This document shows positions 49,357-57,599 of a stretch of DNA of 64,000 nucleotides, in pieces. Made by a program: the position numbers and the translations under genes. This stretch comes from Sporosarcina sp. NCCP-2716. Its GTDB lineage: Bacteria; Bacillota; Bacilli; Bacillales_A; Planococcaceae. The stretch is taken from assembly GCF_023707985.1 (NCBI RefSeq), contig NZ_BRCF01000001.1, positions 183,967 through 247,966 on the forward strand, read 5' to 3'. Every line of letters begins with the position of its first letter. Within the stretch, counting starts at the first letter, position 1. The notes beneath the pieces are model-generated. The model was not told where the DNA came from and made no database searches. It saw only the letters and a program-made list of their open reading frames with translations.

Positions 49357-50290
49357 ACTAGTATTCATGGGAACACCTGACTTTTCAGTGCCGATCCTGC
49401 GCATGCTGCACGAGGAAGGCCACACGATCCTCGCTGTCGTCACGCAGCCGGATCGACCGGTCGGCCGCAAACGTGTCCTGACGCCGCCCCCTGTCAAAGC
49501 GGAAGCGCTGCGCCTCGGGCTGCCGGTCATCCAGCCGGAGAAATTGAAGGGGTCCGCCGAGCTGCAGGAGATCATCGCGCTCCAGCCGGATCTGCTCGTC
49601 ACAGCGGCATTCGGCCAGCTGCTGCCGAACGAACTGCTCGAATCACCGAAACTCGGATGCATCAACGTTCACGCCTCACTGCTGCCGGCCTACCGCGGCG
49701 GAGCTCCGATCCACCAGGCGGTCATGGACGGCTGCAGCGAAACAGGCGTGACGATCATGTACATGGTACAGAAACTCGACGCCGGCGACATGATTTCCCA
49801 AGTCACCGTGCCGATCCTGGAGACGGATGATACCGGCAGCATGTTCGAGAAACTGTCGAAGGCCGGTGAACAGCTGCTGAAGGAGACGCTCCCTTCCATA
49901 TTGGACGGTACGAATGACCGCATCCCTCAGGACGAGTCGCTCGTGACGTTCGCCCGCAACATTTCACGCGAGAAAGAACGGATCGACTGGACACGCCCGG
50001 CACGCAGCATCCATAACCAAGTGCGGGGGCTCTCCCCGTGGCCGACCGCCTATACGGTATTCGGCGGGGAAAACGTGAAAGTATGGAAGACGGAGCCCGC
50101 GGACGGTTCATCGGACGGAACTCCGGGTGAAATCATAGGACTCACAAAAGACCGGATCCTTGTACAGGCAGGGGACGGTCACGCCGTCGCCATCACCGAA
50201 CTGCAGCCTGCCGGCAAGAAACGGATGACAGCAGATGTCTTCCTGAATGGGTCAGGAAGCCAATGGAAAGAAGGGGACCGTTTCCAATGA
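49349..50290 (+). CDS. fmt: Methionyl-tRNA formyltransferase
   Basis: Formylates initiator Met-tRNA from 10-formyl-tetrahydrofolate. The 313 residues (B. subtilis 317) contain VFMGTPDFSVPILR, the formyl-folate loop HASLLPAYRGGAPIHQAV with the catalytic Asn/His/Asp set, and the C-terminal OB-like domain. TTG 49349 behind GGAGAGGACGGG lies inside the last codons of def and puts Ser-Lys-Leu before the first strand, as expected. Confidence 0.95.
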   Translation: MSKLVFMGTPDFSVPILRMLHEEGHTILAVVTQPDRPVGRKRVLTPPPVKAEALRLGLPVIQPEKLKGSAELQEIIALQPDLLVTAAFGQLLPNELLESPKLGCINVHASLLPAYRGGAPIHQAVMDGCSETGVTIMYMVQKLDAGDMISQVTVPILETDDTGSMFEKLSKAGEQLLKETLPSILDGTNDRIPQDESLVTFARNISREKERIDWTRPARSIHNQVRGLSPWPTAYTVFGGENVKVWKTEPADGSSDGTPGEIIGLTKDRILVQAGDGHAVAITELQPAGKKRMTADVFLNGSGSQWKEGDRFQ

Positions 50291-51654
50291 CAGCGAAAAA
50301 GAAACCGATCTGGAAAGGGAACGTCCGGGACGCCGCCCTTTCCATCCTGCTCGAAGTGAGCCGCAACCAGGCATACAGCAACCTATTGCTGACAAGGACG
50401 ATCGACACATACGGCATCAAAAGCCAGGATAAAGGCCTCCTGACAACGCTTGCATACGGGACACTCCAGCACCGGCTGACGCTCGACTATTACCTCGAGC
50501 CATTCATTAAAGGGAAACTCGATGACTGGGTGCGGGAACTGCTTCGCCTGTCGCTCTACCAGATCGTCTATCTGACGAAGATCCCGCCGCATGCCGCGGT
50601 GAATGAAGCGGTCGAAATCGCGAAACGCCGCGGACACAAAGGGACGGCGAGCCTCGTCAATGGCGTGCTGCGGTCCGTCTTGCGGCAGGGCGTGCGCTCC
50701 ATCGAGGAAGAGACGGATGAAATCAAGAAGATTGCCCTCGAGACGAGCCATCCTGAATGGCTCATCCGCCGATGGATCGACCAGTACGGGATGATTGACA
50801 CGCGGGAGATGGCAATTGCCAATAACATCCCGCCGATCAATACCGCACGGGTCAACACAGTGCAGACGAGTGTTGAAAAAGCGCTTCATCAGCTGAAAAG
50901 CGAAGGGGCGAAAGTGGAGATCGGCAAAGTGGTGCCGGAAGCGATCTACTGCCACAGCGGCAATATCGCAAGCACTTACACGTACACGAAAGGCTGGCTG
51001 ACCGTGCAGGACGAAAGCTCCATGCTGCCGGTCTACGCGCTCGACGTCCAGCCGGGCATGAAAGTGCTCGACATGTGTGCTGCGCCGGGCGGGAAGACTA
51101 CCCAGATCGCAGAGCATCTGGCGGACACCGGTGAAGTTCATGCTCATGATCTTCATGACCATAAGCTTGCGCTCATCGAAGAGAACGCCGACCGTCTCGG
51201 ACTGAAATCGATCTGGACGTCAAGCGGGGACAGCCGGGAACTCGGCGACGAATACGAGCCGGAGACATTCGACCGTATCCTCGTCGACGCTCCGTGCAGC
51301 GGACTCGGCGTCATCCGCCGGAAACCGGAGATCAAGTACAACAAGACGGAAGCGGACGTGGAATCGCTGTCGGAAATCCAGGCGCAGCTGCTGGAAACCG
51401 CATGGACACTCGTGAAACCGGGCGGCAAGATCGTCTATAGCACATGCACGGTGGATAAGACCGAAAATGACGGTGTCGTCCTGAACTTCCTTGAGAAGCA
51501 TCCGGAAGCAGTGAAGGAAGTGCCGGAATTTTTCCGGGAAGCCGGCCTGTCGACGCCGAACGGGATGCTGCAAGTGCTGCCGCAGCATTTCGGCAGTGAC
51601 GGATTCTTTGCCGCTGCTATCGTGAAGCCGGAAACTGCACAGAAAAGCGAGTAA
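50287..51654 (+). CDS. rsmB: 16S rRNA (cytosine(967)-C(5))-methyltransferase RsmB
   Basis: The 455-residue protein has an N-terminal NusB-like RNA-binding domain (about 1-140, NVRDAALSILLEVSRNQAYSN in outline) and a C-terminal SAM methyltransferase domain with DMCAAPGGKT, VDAPCSGLG (catalytic Cys) and STCTV (second Cys). ATG 50287 overlaps the fmt stop as ATGA. In B. subtilis rlmN lies between this gene and prpC; here only 17 bases do. Confidence 0.95.
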   Translation: MTAKKKPIWKGNVRDAALSILLEVSRNQAYSNLLLTRTIDTYGIKSQDKGLLTTLAYGTLQHRLTLDYYLEPFIKGKLDDWVRELLRLSLYQIVYLTKIPPHAAVNEAVEIAKRRGHKGTASLVNGVLRSVLRQGVRSIEEETDEIKKIALETSHPEWLIRRWIDQYGMIDTREMAIANNIPPINTARVNTVQTSVEKALHQLKSEGAKVEIGKVVPEAIYCHSGNIASTYTYTKGWLTVQDESSMLPVYALDVQPGMKVLDMCAAPGGKTTQIAEHLADTGEVHAHDLHDHKLALIEENADRLGLKSIWTSSGDSRELGDEYEPETFDRILVDAPCSGLGVIRRKPEIKYNKTEADVESLSEIQAQLLETAWTLVKPGGKIVYSTCTVDKTENDGVVLNFLEKHPEAVKEVPEFFREAGLSTPNGMLQVLPQHFGSDGFFAAAIVKPETAQKSE

Positions 51655-51671
51655 CGAATGGGGGAAGAGAG

Positions 51672-52430
51672 ATGCTGTTCAGTATTCGGACGGACATAGG
51701 CCGGAAACGGACGTTCAACGAAGATCAGGCCGCCTGTTTTGAACTGGATGACGGGACGGTCCTTGCAGTCATTGCGGACGGTATGGGCGGCCACCGGAGC
51801 GGCGATGTCGCCAGCGCCATGGCGGTCAGACTGATGGGGGAGCACTTTGACGGACTCCGGGATGGGGTTCCGAGGAGCGCTGATATGTGGGCGGAGTGGC
51901 TCGATGAGAGTGTCCGCAAAGTCAATCGGCTGATCTATGAAAAAGCACAGTCCGCCCCGGAGCATGACGGGATGGGCACGACACTCGAAGCGGCCGTCAT
52001 CCAGGGCGGTGACTGCCATATCGCGCACGTAGGGGACAGCCGGGTGTATTTGGTCCGATCCGGCGAAATAACCCAGATCACAAAAGACCATTCGTATGTC
52101 AATGCGCTTCTCGCAAGCGGTGAAATCACTGAAGCGGAAGCGGAAGTGCATCCGCAGCGCAATTGGATCATGCGTGCGGTGGGATCCGAGAAAAGCATAA
52201 CATCTGATTTTTACCATTTTCGGTTCCATCCGGGAGATTATCTGCTCATGTGTACGGATGGGCTGAGCAACAAAGTGGAACCGGAGACGATGCGGGTGCT
52301 CATCAGCGGCGGCGGTACACTGGACGGCAAAGTCGCCCAGCTGATCGATCTGGCAAATGAGCGCGGCGGCGAAGACAATATAACTGCTGTCCTGCTTGCC
52401 CATCCGGCGTCCGGGGCGGGTGCCCTATGA
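51672..52430 (+). CDS. prpC: PP2C-type serine/threonine phosphatase PrpC (Stp)
   Basis: Manganese-dependent phosphatase that reverses PrkC phosphorylation. The 252 residues show RTDIGRKRTFNEDQ, IADGMGGHRSGDVAS, THVGDSR-like AHVGDSRVYLV, and CTDGLSNKV with GGEDNITAVL, the metal-binding motifs of the family. ATG 51672 behind GGGGGAAGAGAG. Its stop overlaps the prkC start, a kinase-phosphatase pair. Confidence 0.96.
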   Translation: MLFSIRTDIGRKRTFNEDQAACFELDDGTVLAVIADGMGGHRSGDVASAMAVRLMGEHFDGLRDGVPRSADMWAEWLDESVRKVNRLIYEKAQSAPEHDGMGTTLEAAVIQGGDCHIAHVGDSRVYLVRSGEITQITKDHSYVNALLASGEITEAEAEVHPQRNWIMRAVGSEKSITSDFYHFRFHPGDYLLMCTDGLSNKVEPETMRVLISGGGTLDGKVAQLIDLANERGGEDNITAVLLAHPASGAGAL

Positions 52431-54400
52431 TCGGAAATCGTATTGGGGACCGCTATGACATCATCGGCACGATCGGCGAAGGCGGCATGTCAAAAGTCTA
52501 TTTGGCGCACGACCTGATCCTCGACCGGGACGTCGCCATCAAAGTGCTGAATTACGACTTCGCCCACGAAGAGGAACTGAAGCGCAGGTTCCAGCGGGAA
52601 GCCCTCTCGGCAACGAGCCTCACCCACCCGAACATCGTCAACATTTTCGACGTCGGTGAAGAGGATGAGCTCCATTATCTCGTGATGGAATATGTGAAAG
52701 GGATGACGCTGAAGCGGTACATACTAGAGAACGGACCGCTCCCGCCCGAAAAAGCGATCCCGATCATGCTTCAGCTGGTGGCGGCGATTTCGAACGCGCA
52801 CCATAACGGCATCGTTCACCGCGATGTCAAACCGCAGAACATCCTGATGGACGAGGAAGGCAATGTGAAGATCACGGACTTCGGAATCGCGATGGCACTC
52901 ACCGCCACGTCACATACGAAAACGAATTCCGTCCTCGGCACGGTCCATTATCTGTCGCCGGAACAGGCGCGAGGCGGCATGGCGACGAAGAAATCCGATA
53001 TCTACTCACTCGGGATCGTCTTCTATGAACTGCTCACAGGGAAACTGCCGTTTTCTGCAGAATCCGCTGTCGCAGTCGCCTTGAAACATCTTCAGGAAGA
53101 AACACCGTCCGTCCGGGCGGAGTTTCCGGCCATCCCGCAAAGTGTTGAAAACATCATCCTGAAGGCGACTGCCAAAGACCCAAGGCACCGCTACGTTTCG
53201 GCGGACGAGATGTATGACGATCTTCAGACGTCGCTCGACCCGTCGCGTCATGATGAAACGAAGTTCGCCCTGCCGTTCGACGAGGACGAAACACGGGCAC
53301 TGCCCGTCATCAAAGACGTCCCGCACCTGATCGATCCGGAAGATACGGTGAAAATCGAGCCGGTGAAACCGGCTCCGGTACAGCCTGCCGCAAAACCGGC
53401 GAAGAAAAAACGCAAAAAGTGGCCATGGCTTCTCGTTGTCCTGCTGCTCATCGCGGCAGGCGCCGTCCTCTACTTGACGGGCGTATTCGACCGCAAAGTG
53501 ACGGTGCCGAACGTACTCGGAAAAAGCGAAGCCGATGCGATCGCGCTTCTGGAAGACAGCGGATTCACCATCGATGATAAGCTCGAACAGCCGTCCGAAG
53601 AGTACGAATCCGGAGAAGTGTTCCGGACAATCCCGGAAGCGGGCAAAGAGCGCGACAAAGGCAGTGCGGTGAAACTGTACGTCAGCACCGGCAAGGAAAC
53701 GATGACCTTCAGCGATTACAAAGGAAGGGAATTCAAATCCGTGAAAGAACGGCTGGATACGTACGGATTCCGTTCCGTCGTGCCGGAGGAAGTATACGAC
53801 GACAAACCGGCAGGGACCATCCTGGACCAGGACCCGGAACCTGAATCGGAAGTCGTGCCGAGCGAGACCGATGTCATCTTCACGGTGAGCAAAGGCCCTG
53901 AACTGGTGACGCTGGAAAGCCTGATCGGCTATACCGATGACCAGCTCACCAAATATGCGAAGTCATCCGGCTTCAATATCACCGTCAAGAAACGGACGCA
54001 CTCGGACAGCATTCCGGCCGGCCAGGTCATGAGCCAGGATCCGTCTGCCGGGCAGTCACTGCCGATCGGTGCCGAGATCAGTGTCATCGTCTCGAAAGGC
54101 CCTGCTCAGAAGCCGGTCAAACTGTACGCGAAGCGTATCAAAATCCCATACGAAGCCGAAGACACCGATGATTCATCGGAAGACGGCGGGGATGAAGAGA
54201 GAGCTCCGCAGACAGTGCGGATCTATATCCAGGACCGGTCGCATTCCATGACTGATCCGGTGGAGGAATTCGAAATTACTGAAGACACCGAGAAACAGAT
54301 CACCGTTGAACTGGAAGAAGGCCAGCGGGGCGGCTATAAAGTGCTCCGCGGGACGACGATCATCGACGAAAAGACATTCGACTACAAAGACATTCAATAA
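52427..54400 (+). CDS. prkC: PASTA-domain serine/threonine protein kinase PrkC (Stk)
   Basis: Membrane kinase that senses peptidoglycan fragments; in B. subtilis it controls germination and wall homeostasis. In the 657 residues: kinase domain with HRDVKPQNIL and DFGIAMA, an activation segment rich in Thr, a juxtamembrane Lys/Pro stretch, one transmembrane helix (about 330-347, WLLVVLLLIAAGAVLYL), then three PASTA domains and a C-terminal beta domain after a Glu/Asp-rich linker. ATG 52427 overlaps prpC. Confidence 0.96.
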   Translation: MIGNRIGDRYDIIGTIGEGGMSKVYLAHDLILDRDVAIKVLNYDFAHEEELKRRFQREALSATSLTHPNIVNIFDVGEEDELHYLVMEYVKGMTLKRYILENGPLPPEKAIPIMLQLVAAISNAHHNGIVHRDVKPQNILMDEEGNVKITDFGIAMALTATSHTKTNSVLGTVHYLSPEQARGGMATKKSDIYSLGIVFYELLTGKLPFSAESAVAVALKHLQEETPSVRAEFPAIPQSVENIILKATAKDPRHRYVSADEMYDDLQTSLDPSRHDETKFALPFDEDETRALPVIKDVPHLIDPEDTVKIEPVKPAPVQPAAKPAKKKRKKWPWLLVVLLLIAAGAVLYLTGVFDRKVTVPNVLGKSEADAIALLEDSGFTIDDKLEQPSEEYESGEVFRTIPEAGKERDKGSAVKLYVSTGKETMTFSDYKGREFKSVKERLDTYGFRSVVPEEVYDDKPAGTILDQDPEPESEVVPSETDVIFTVSKGPELVTLESLIGYTDDQLTKYAKSSGFNITVKKRTHSDSIPAGQVMSQDPSAGQSLPIGAEISVIVSKGPAQKPVKLYAKRIKIPYEAEDTDDSSEDGGDEERAPQTVRIYIQDRSHSMTDPVEEFEITEDTEKQITVELEEGQRGGYKVLRGTTIIDEKTFDYKDIQ

Positions 54401-54414
54401 GGAAGAGGGATAGG

Positions 54415-55296
54415 ATGCCGGAAGGACAAATTCGAAAAGCTCTCAGCGGTTATTACTACGTCAAGACAGAAGATGGAATGATCCGTTCGCGCGGACGCGG
54501 CGTGTTCCGGAAGCGGAAGATCACGCCGCTCGTCGGCGACTGGGTGACGATTGTCCAAGAGGGGGAGGAAGACGCCACCGTCACGGAGGTTCACCCGCGG
54601 AAAAACGAACTCGTCCGCCCGCCTGTCTCCAATATCGATACGGCGCTGCTTGCCGTCTCGATTGTCGAGCCGGAGTTCAGCCCCGGACTGCTGGACAGGT
54701 TCCTCGTTCTCGTCGAATCGCACGGCATCGAGCCGCTTATCTGCCTGACAAAGAAGGACAAGGCATCGGTGCCCGGTCTGCAGCGTGCAGAGGAATGGGC
54801 CGCCTATTACCGATCCATCGGCTACACCGTCCTGCTGACATCGATCGACGATCCGGGAATCCTGCCCGCGCTGCAGCCGTACCTGGAAGGGAAGACGACG
54901 GTGCTCGCAGGCCAGTCCGGTGTCGGGAAATCGACCCTGCTGAACACGCTGCTGCCCGGTCTGCTCCTGGAAACCGGAAAAATCTCGGAATCCCTCGGAC
55001 GCGGCAAGCATACGACCCGCCACGTCGAGCTGCATGAAGTGGCGGGGGGGCTTGTGGCGGACACGCCGGGCTTCAGTTCGCTCGAGTTCGATACACTGGA
55101 AAAAGAGGAGCTCAGCAGCTGTTTCCCGGAATTCGCGAAAGCGTCCGAACAGTGCAAGTTCAGAGGATGCCTCCATTTGAAGGAGCCGTCCTGTGAAGTG
55201 AAACGGCAAGTGGAGAGCGGGGAGATCCTGCAGAGCCGGTACGATCACTATCTTCAATTCCTACAGGAAATCACTGACAGAAAGCCGAGGTATTAA
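54415..55296 (+). CDS. rsgA: Small ribosomal subunit biogenesis GTPase RsgA (CpgA/YloQ)
   Basis: Circularly permuted GTPase that checks late 30S assembly. The 293 residues contain an N-terminal OB fold, permuted G motifs (TKKD for G4, then [12 protein letters not shown] for G1 and DTPGFSS for G3) and a C-terminal zinc site ([14 protein letters not shown]). ATG 54415 follows AAGGAAGAGGGATAGG. In B. subtilis CpgA is phosphorylated by PrkC, whose gene precedes it. Confidence 0.96.
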   Translation: MPEGQIRKALSGYYYVKTEDGMIRSRGRGVFRKRKITPLVGDWVTIVQEGEEDATVTEVHPRKNELVRPPVSNIDTALLAVSIVEPEFSPGLLDRFLVLVESHGIEPLICLTKKDKASVPGLQRAEEWAAYYRSIGYTVLLTSIDDPGILPALQPYLEGKTTVLAGQSGVGKSTLLNTLLPGLLLETGKISESLGRGKHTTRHVELHEVAGGLVADTPGFSSLEFDTLEKEELSSCFPEFAKASEQCKFRGCLHLKEPSCEVKRQVESGEILQSRYDHYLQFLQEITDRKPRY

Positions 55297-55300
55297 CCGA

Positions 55301-55969
55301 ATGATTAAAATAGCCCCTTCTATTCTATCAGCCGACTTCGCCAGACTCGGCGAAGAGATCAAAGACGTGGAACGCGGAGGCGCGGACTGGATCCATGTCG
55401 ATGTGATGGACGGCCATTTCGTCCCGAACATCACGATCGGACCGCTGATCGTCGAAGCGATCCGTCCGGTGACGGAGCTGCCCCTCGATGTGCACCTGAT
55501 GATCGAAGAGCCCGACCGCTACATCGAACAATTCGCAAAAGCGGGCGCTGATTATATAACCGTGCACGTCGAAGCATGCCGCCACCTGCACCGGACAATC
55601 CAGCTTATCCGGTCGTTCGGTGTCAAGCCGGGCGTCGTCCTGAATCCGCATACACCTGTGGAGAGCATCCAGCATGTACTCGAAGACATCGACCTCGTGC
55701 TCTTCATGACCGTGAATCCCGGGTTCGGCGGTCAGAAATTCATTCCGTCGGTCGTTCCGAAAGTGAAGCAGCTGTCCGACATGCTGAAGGAACGCGGCCT
55801 TTCCGTCGACATCGAAATCGACGGCGGCATCACGCCCGAGACGATCGGACCATGTGTCGAAGCAGGTGCGACCGTATTTGTAGCAGGATCCGCAGTATAC
55901 AACAAAGAAGACCGAGCTGCCGCCATCTCAGACATCCGGTCGGCAGGCGAGCAGGCATTGGCCAAGTGA
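55301..55969 (+). CDS. rpe: Ribulose-phosphate 3-epimerase
   Basis: Pentose phosphate pathway enzyme interconverting ribulose 5-phosphate and xylulose 5-phosphate. The 222-residue TIM barrel has [46 protein letters not shown] and EIDGGI, all catalytic or phosphate motifs. ATG 55301 lies four bases after rsgA. The thiN start overlaps its stop. Confidence 0.97.
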   Translation: MIKIAPSILSADFARLGEEIKDVERGGADWIHVDVMDGHFVPNITIGPLIVEAIRPVTELPLDVHLMIEEPDRYIEQFAKAGADYITVHVEACRHLHRTIQLIRSFGVKPGVVLNPHTPVESIQHVLEDIDLVLFMTVNPGFGGQKFIPSVVPKVKQLSDMLKERGLSVDIEIDGGITPETIGPCVEAGATVFVAGSAVYNKEDRAAAISDIRSAGEQALAK

Positions 55970-56619
55970 AGACGGTCATCATATGTGCAGGGGGGCCGGA
56001 GGAAGAACTGATTCCTCTGGCTTCTTTTGCGGATGAAGGCGTCCAGTTCATCGGGGCGGACAGAGGGACGGTGCATCTGCTGAAAGCGGGGATCATCCCG
56101 GCTGCCGCCATCGGTGACTTCGACTCAGTCAGTACCGAGGAGATGAAAGCGATCGAGGATGCCGGCTGCCGGATCGAGCGCTGGCCCGCTGAGAAAGACG
56201 AGACCGACACGGAACTCGCCCTCGAGGCGGCGCTCAGCCTTGCGCCGGACCGCGTCATCATCACCGGCGTGACAGGCGGACGGCTGGATCATATGTATTC
56301 CGCGCTGCAGCTGCTCGGCAGGTATACACTCAGGTATCGGGGGACGGAATGGGTGCTCGCGAACCGGCAGAATGAGATGAGGGTGCTGCCGCCCGGCGTC
56401 ACGCGTGTGGAGCGCAGCGGGGCCTTTCCCTATCTGTCGCTGTTCCCGATGACGATGACCGCTGAAGGGCTGTCGCTGGCTGGTGTGAAGTACGAAGTGG
56501 AGGAGGAGACGATCCATTTCGGGGACACCCGCTTCACGAGCAACGAAATCACGGCCCCCTTCTGTACTATCACGATCCGTACGGGCATATGTTTAATGGT
56601 AAGGAGCTCAGATTCCTGA
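55966..56619 (+). CDS. thiN: Thiamine pyrophosphokinase (ThiN/YloS)
   Basis: Converts thiamine and ATP to thiamine diphosphate. The 217 residues show [12 protein letters not shown], the conserved AIGDFDSVS and [11 protein letters not shown], and [14 protein letters not shown]. Start GTG 55966 overlaps the rpe stop (GTGA) and reads [10 protein letters not shown]; longer readings run inside rpe. spoVM follows after 13 bases, as in B. subtilis. Confidence 0.93.
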   Translation: MKTVIICAGGPEEELIPLASFADEGVQFIGADRGTVHLLKAGIIPAAAIGDFDSVSTEEMKAIEDAGCRIERWPAEKDETDTELALEAALSLAPDRVIITGVTGGRLDHMYSALQLLGRYTLRYRGTEWVLANRQNEMRVLPPGVTRVERSGAFPYLSLFPMTMTAEGLSLAGVKYEVEEETIHFGDTRFTSNEITAPFCTITIRTGICLMVRSSDS

Positions 56620-56632
56620 AAGGAGTGGGAAC

Positions 56633-56791
56633 TTGCGGATTTATACTTTCACATTGCCTAAGTTTGTAAGCGGGATCGTCCGGAAGTGCATGGTGGTGTT
56701 CTCGAAAGAGGAAACGGCGAAAGCGAAGACGAAGCCTGCAGCCTCTGCAGCGAAGAAACGGAAAAAGCGCAATGAAAAAACGCCCGGCTGA
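56633..56791 (+). CDS. spoVM: SpoVM-like spore coat morphogenesis peptide with C-terminal extension
   Basis: A 52-residue ORF. Residues 1-26 (MRIYTFTLPKFVSGIVRKCM, then VVFSKE) match B. subtilis SpoVM, the 26-residue amphipathic helix that senses forespore membrane curvature and anchors SpoIVA. Pro9, needed for that sensing, is kept, as are Lys10-Phe11, Gly14-Ile15-Val16-Arg17 and Phe23. About 26 further residues form an Ala/Lys/Arg-rich tail not found in B. subtilis. TTG 56633 follows AAAGGAGTGGGAAC. Position between thiN and rpmB is the B. subtilis spoVM locus. A terminator follows. Confidence 0.85.
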   Translation: MRIYTFTLPKFVSGIVRKCMVVFSKEETAKAKTKPAASAAKKRKKRNEKTPG

Positions 56792-56818
56792 ACAACCAGC
56801 CCGGCGTTTTCTTTTTGT
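56779..56818. terminator. Bidirectional terminator between spoVM and rpmB
   Basis: AACGCCCGGCTG and CAGCCCGGCGTT form a stem with one mismatch, with a T run on the plus side and an A run (AAAAAA) before it, so it can end both spoVM and the opposing rpmB transcript. Confidence 0.85.
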
Positions 56819-56826
56819 ACGGTCTA

Positions 56827-57015
56827 TTAAACGCGTTGAACTTTACCTGATTTGAGTGCGCGGGCAGAAACCCATACACGCTTCGGCTTACCATTAACAA
56901 GAATACGGACTTTTTGAAGGTTTGCACCCCAAGTACGTTTGCTGGAGTTCATTGCGTGGGAACGGTTATTCCCTGCTCGTGCTTTGCGACCTGTAATTAC
57001 ACATTCTTTAGCCAT
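56827..57015 (-). CDS. rpmB: 50S ribosomal protein bL28
   Basis: A 62-residue basic large-subunit protein, [23 protein letters not shown] opening, then the [10 protein letters not shown] and [14 protein letters not shown] segments of L28. Only one Cys remains (Cys5), so it is the zinc-free form. ATG at 57015 on the minus strand behind CGAGGAGGTTATAAA. It faces away from yloU, as in B. subtilis. Confidence 0.97.
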   Translation of the reverse strand: MAKECVITGRKARAGNNRSHAMNSSKRTWGANLQKVRILVNGKPKRVWVSARALKSGKVQRV

Positions 57016-57146
57016 TTTATAACCTCCTCGCGAATGATGATTAATATAATTCGCATACTAGAACAATTTATCATATCCGCTGGATGCTTGCAAGCTTTTT
57101 TCGTCGTTCTTTCAAGGGCTTTTCCTTTACACCGGCAAGAAAACGC

Positions 57147-57176
57147 TTGCTTTCTTTTCTTATAGCGGTCTATATA
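57147..57176 (+). promoter_or_regulatory. Candidate promoter for yloU-fakA
   Basis: TTGCTT (57147-57152), 18 bases, TATATA (57171-57176), 44 bases before the yloU ATG. TACAAT at 57178-57183 is an alternative -10 without a matching -35. Confidence 0.5.
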
Positions 57177-57219
57177 GTACAATGTGAACAGTGAAACTGG
57201 ATGCAGGAGGGATCGTGGC

Positions 57220-57582
57220 ATGTCAATTCAATTGGAAAACGATCATGGGAAAATTGATATAACGAATGATGTGATCGCCCGGGTCGTCGGTGAAGCTGCA
57301 GTCGAATGTTACGGCGTGGTCGGTATGGCATCGAAACACCAGATCCGCGACGGACTGACGGAGATCTTGAGAAAAGAGAATTACAGCCGCGGGATCATCG
57401 TGAGAAACGCAGGGGCTGATCTGCAGATCGATCTGTACATTATTGTCGGTTACGGAACGAAGATCACGGAAGTCGCCTACCAAGTACAATCCAAAGTACA
57501 GTATACACTGAAGAAAACACTCGGATTGACGATCGGTGCCGTCAATATTTACGTACAGGGCGTTCGTGTAACGAACCTGTGA
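57220..57582 (+). CDS. yloU: Asp23/Gls24 family envelope stress protein (YloU)
   Basis: A 120-residue Asp23 (DUF322) protein: GKIDITNDVIARVVGEAAVECYGVVGMAS in outline, then VQSKVQYTLKKTLGL and VNIYVQGVRV. Family members sit at the membrane and respond to envelope stress; the one paired with the DAK-type gene has been tied to fatty acid kinase by context only. ATG 57220 behind GCAGGAGGGATCG; a TTG/GTG-type extension upstream has no homology. Confidence 0.92.
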   Translation: MSIQLENDHGKIDITNDVIARVVGEAAVECYGVVGMASKHQIRDGLTEILRKENYSRGIIVRNAGADLQIDLYIIVGYGTKITEVAYQVQSKVQYTLKKTLGLTIGAVNIYVQGVRVTNL

Positions 57583-57599
57583 AGGAGGAACCCAGTTCA

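Noticed and set aside
57016-57146. A clear promoter for rpmB on the minus strand
   Set aside because: Several AT-rich hexamers (TATGAT, TTATAT) occur but none has a -35 at 16-18 bases; I could not choose one.
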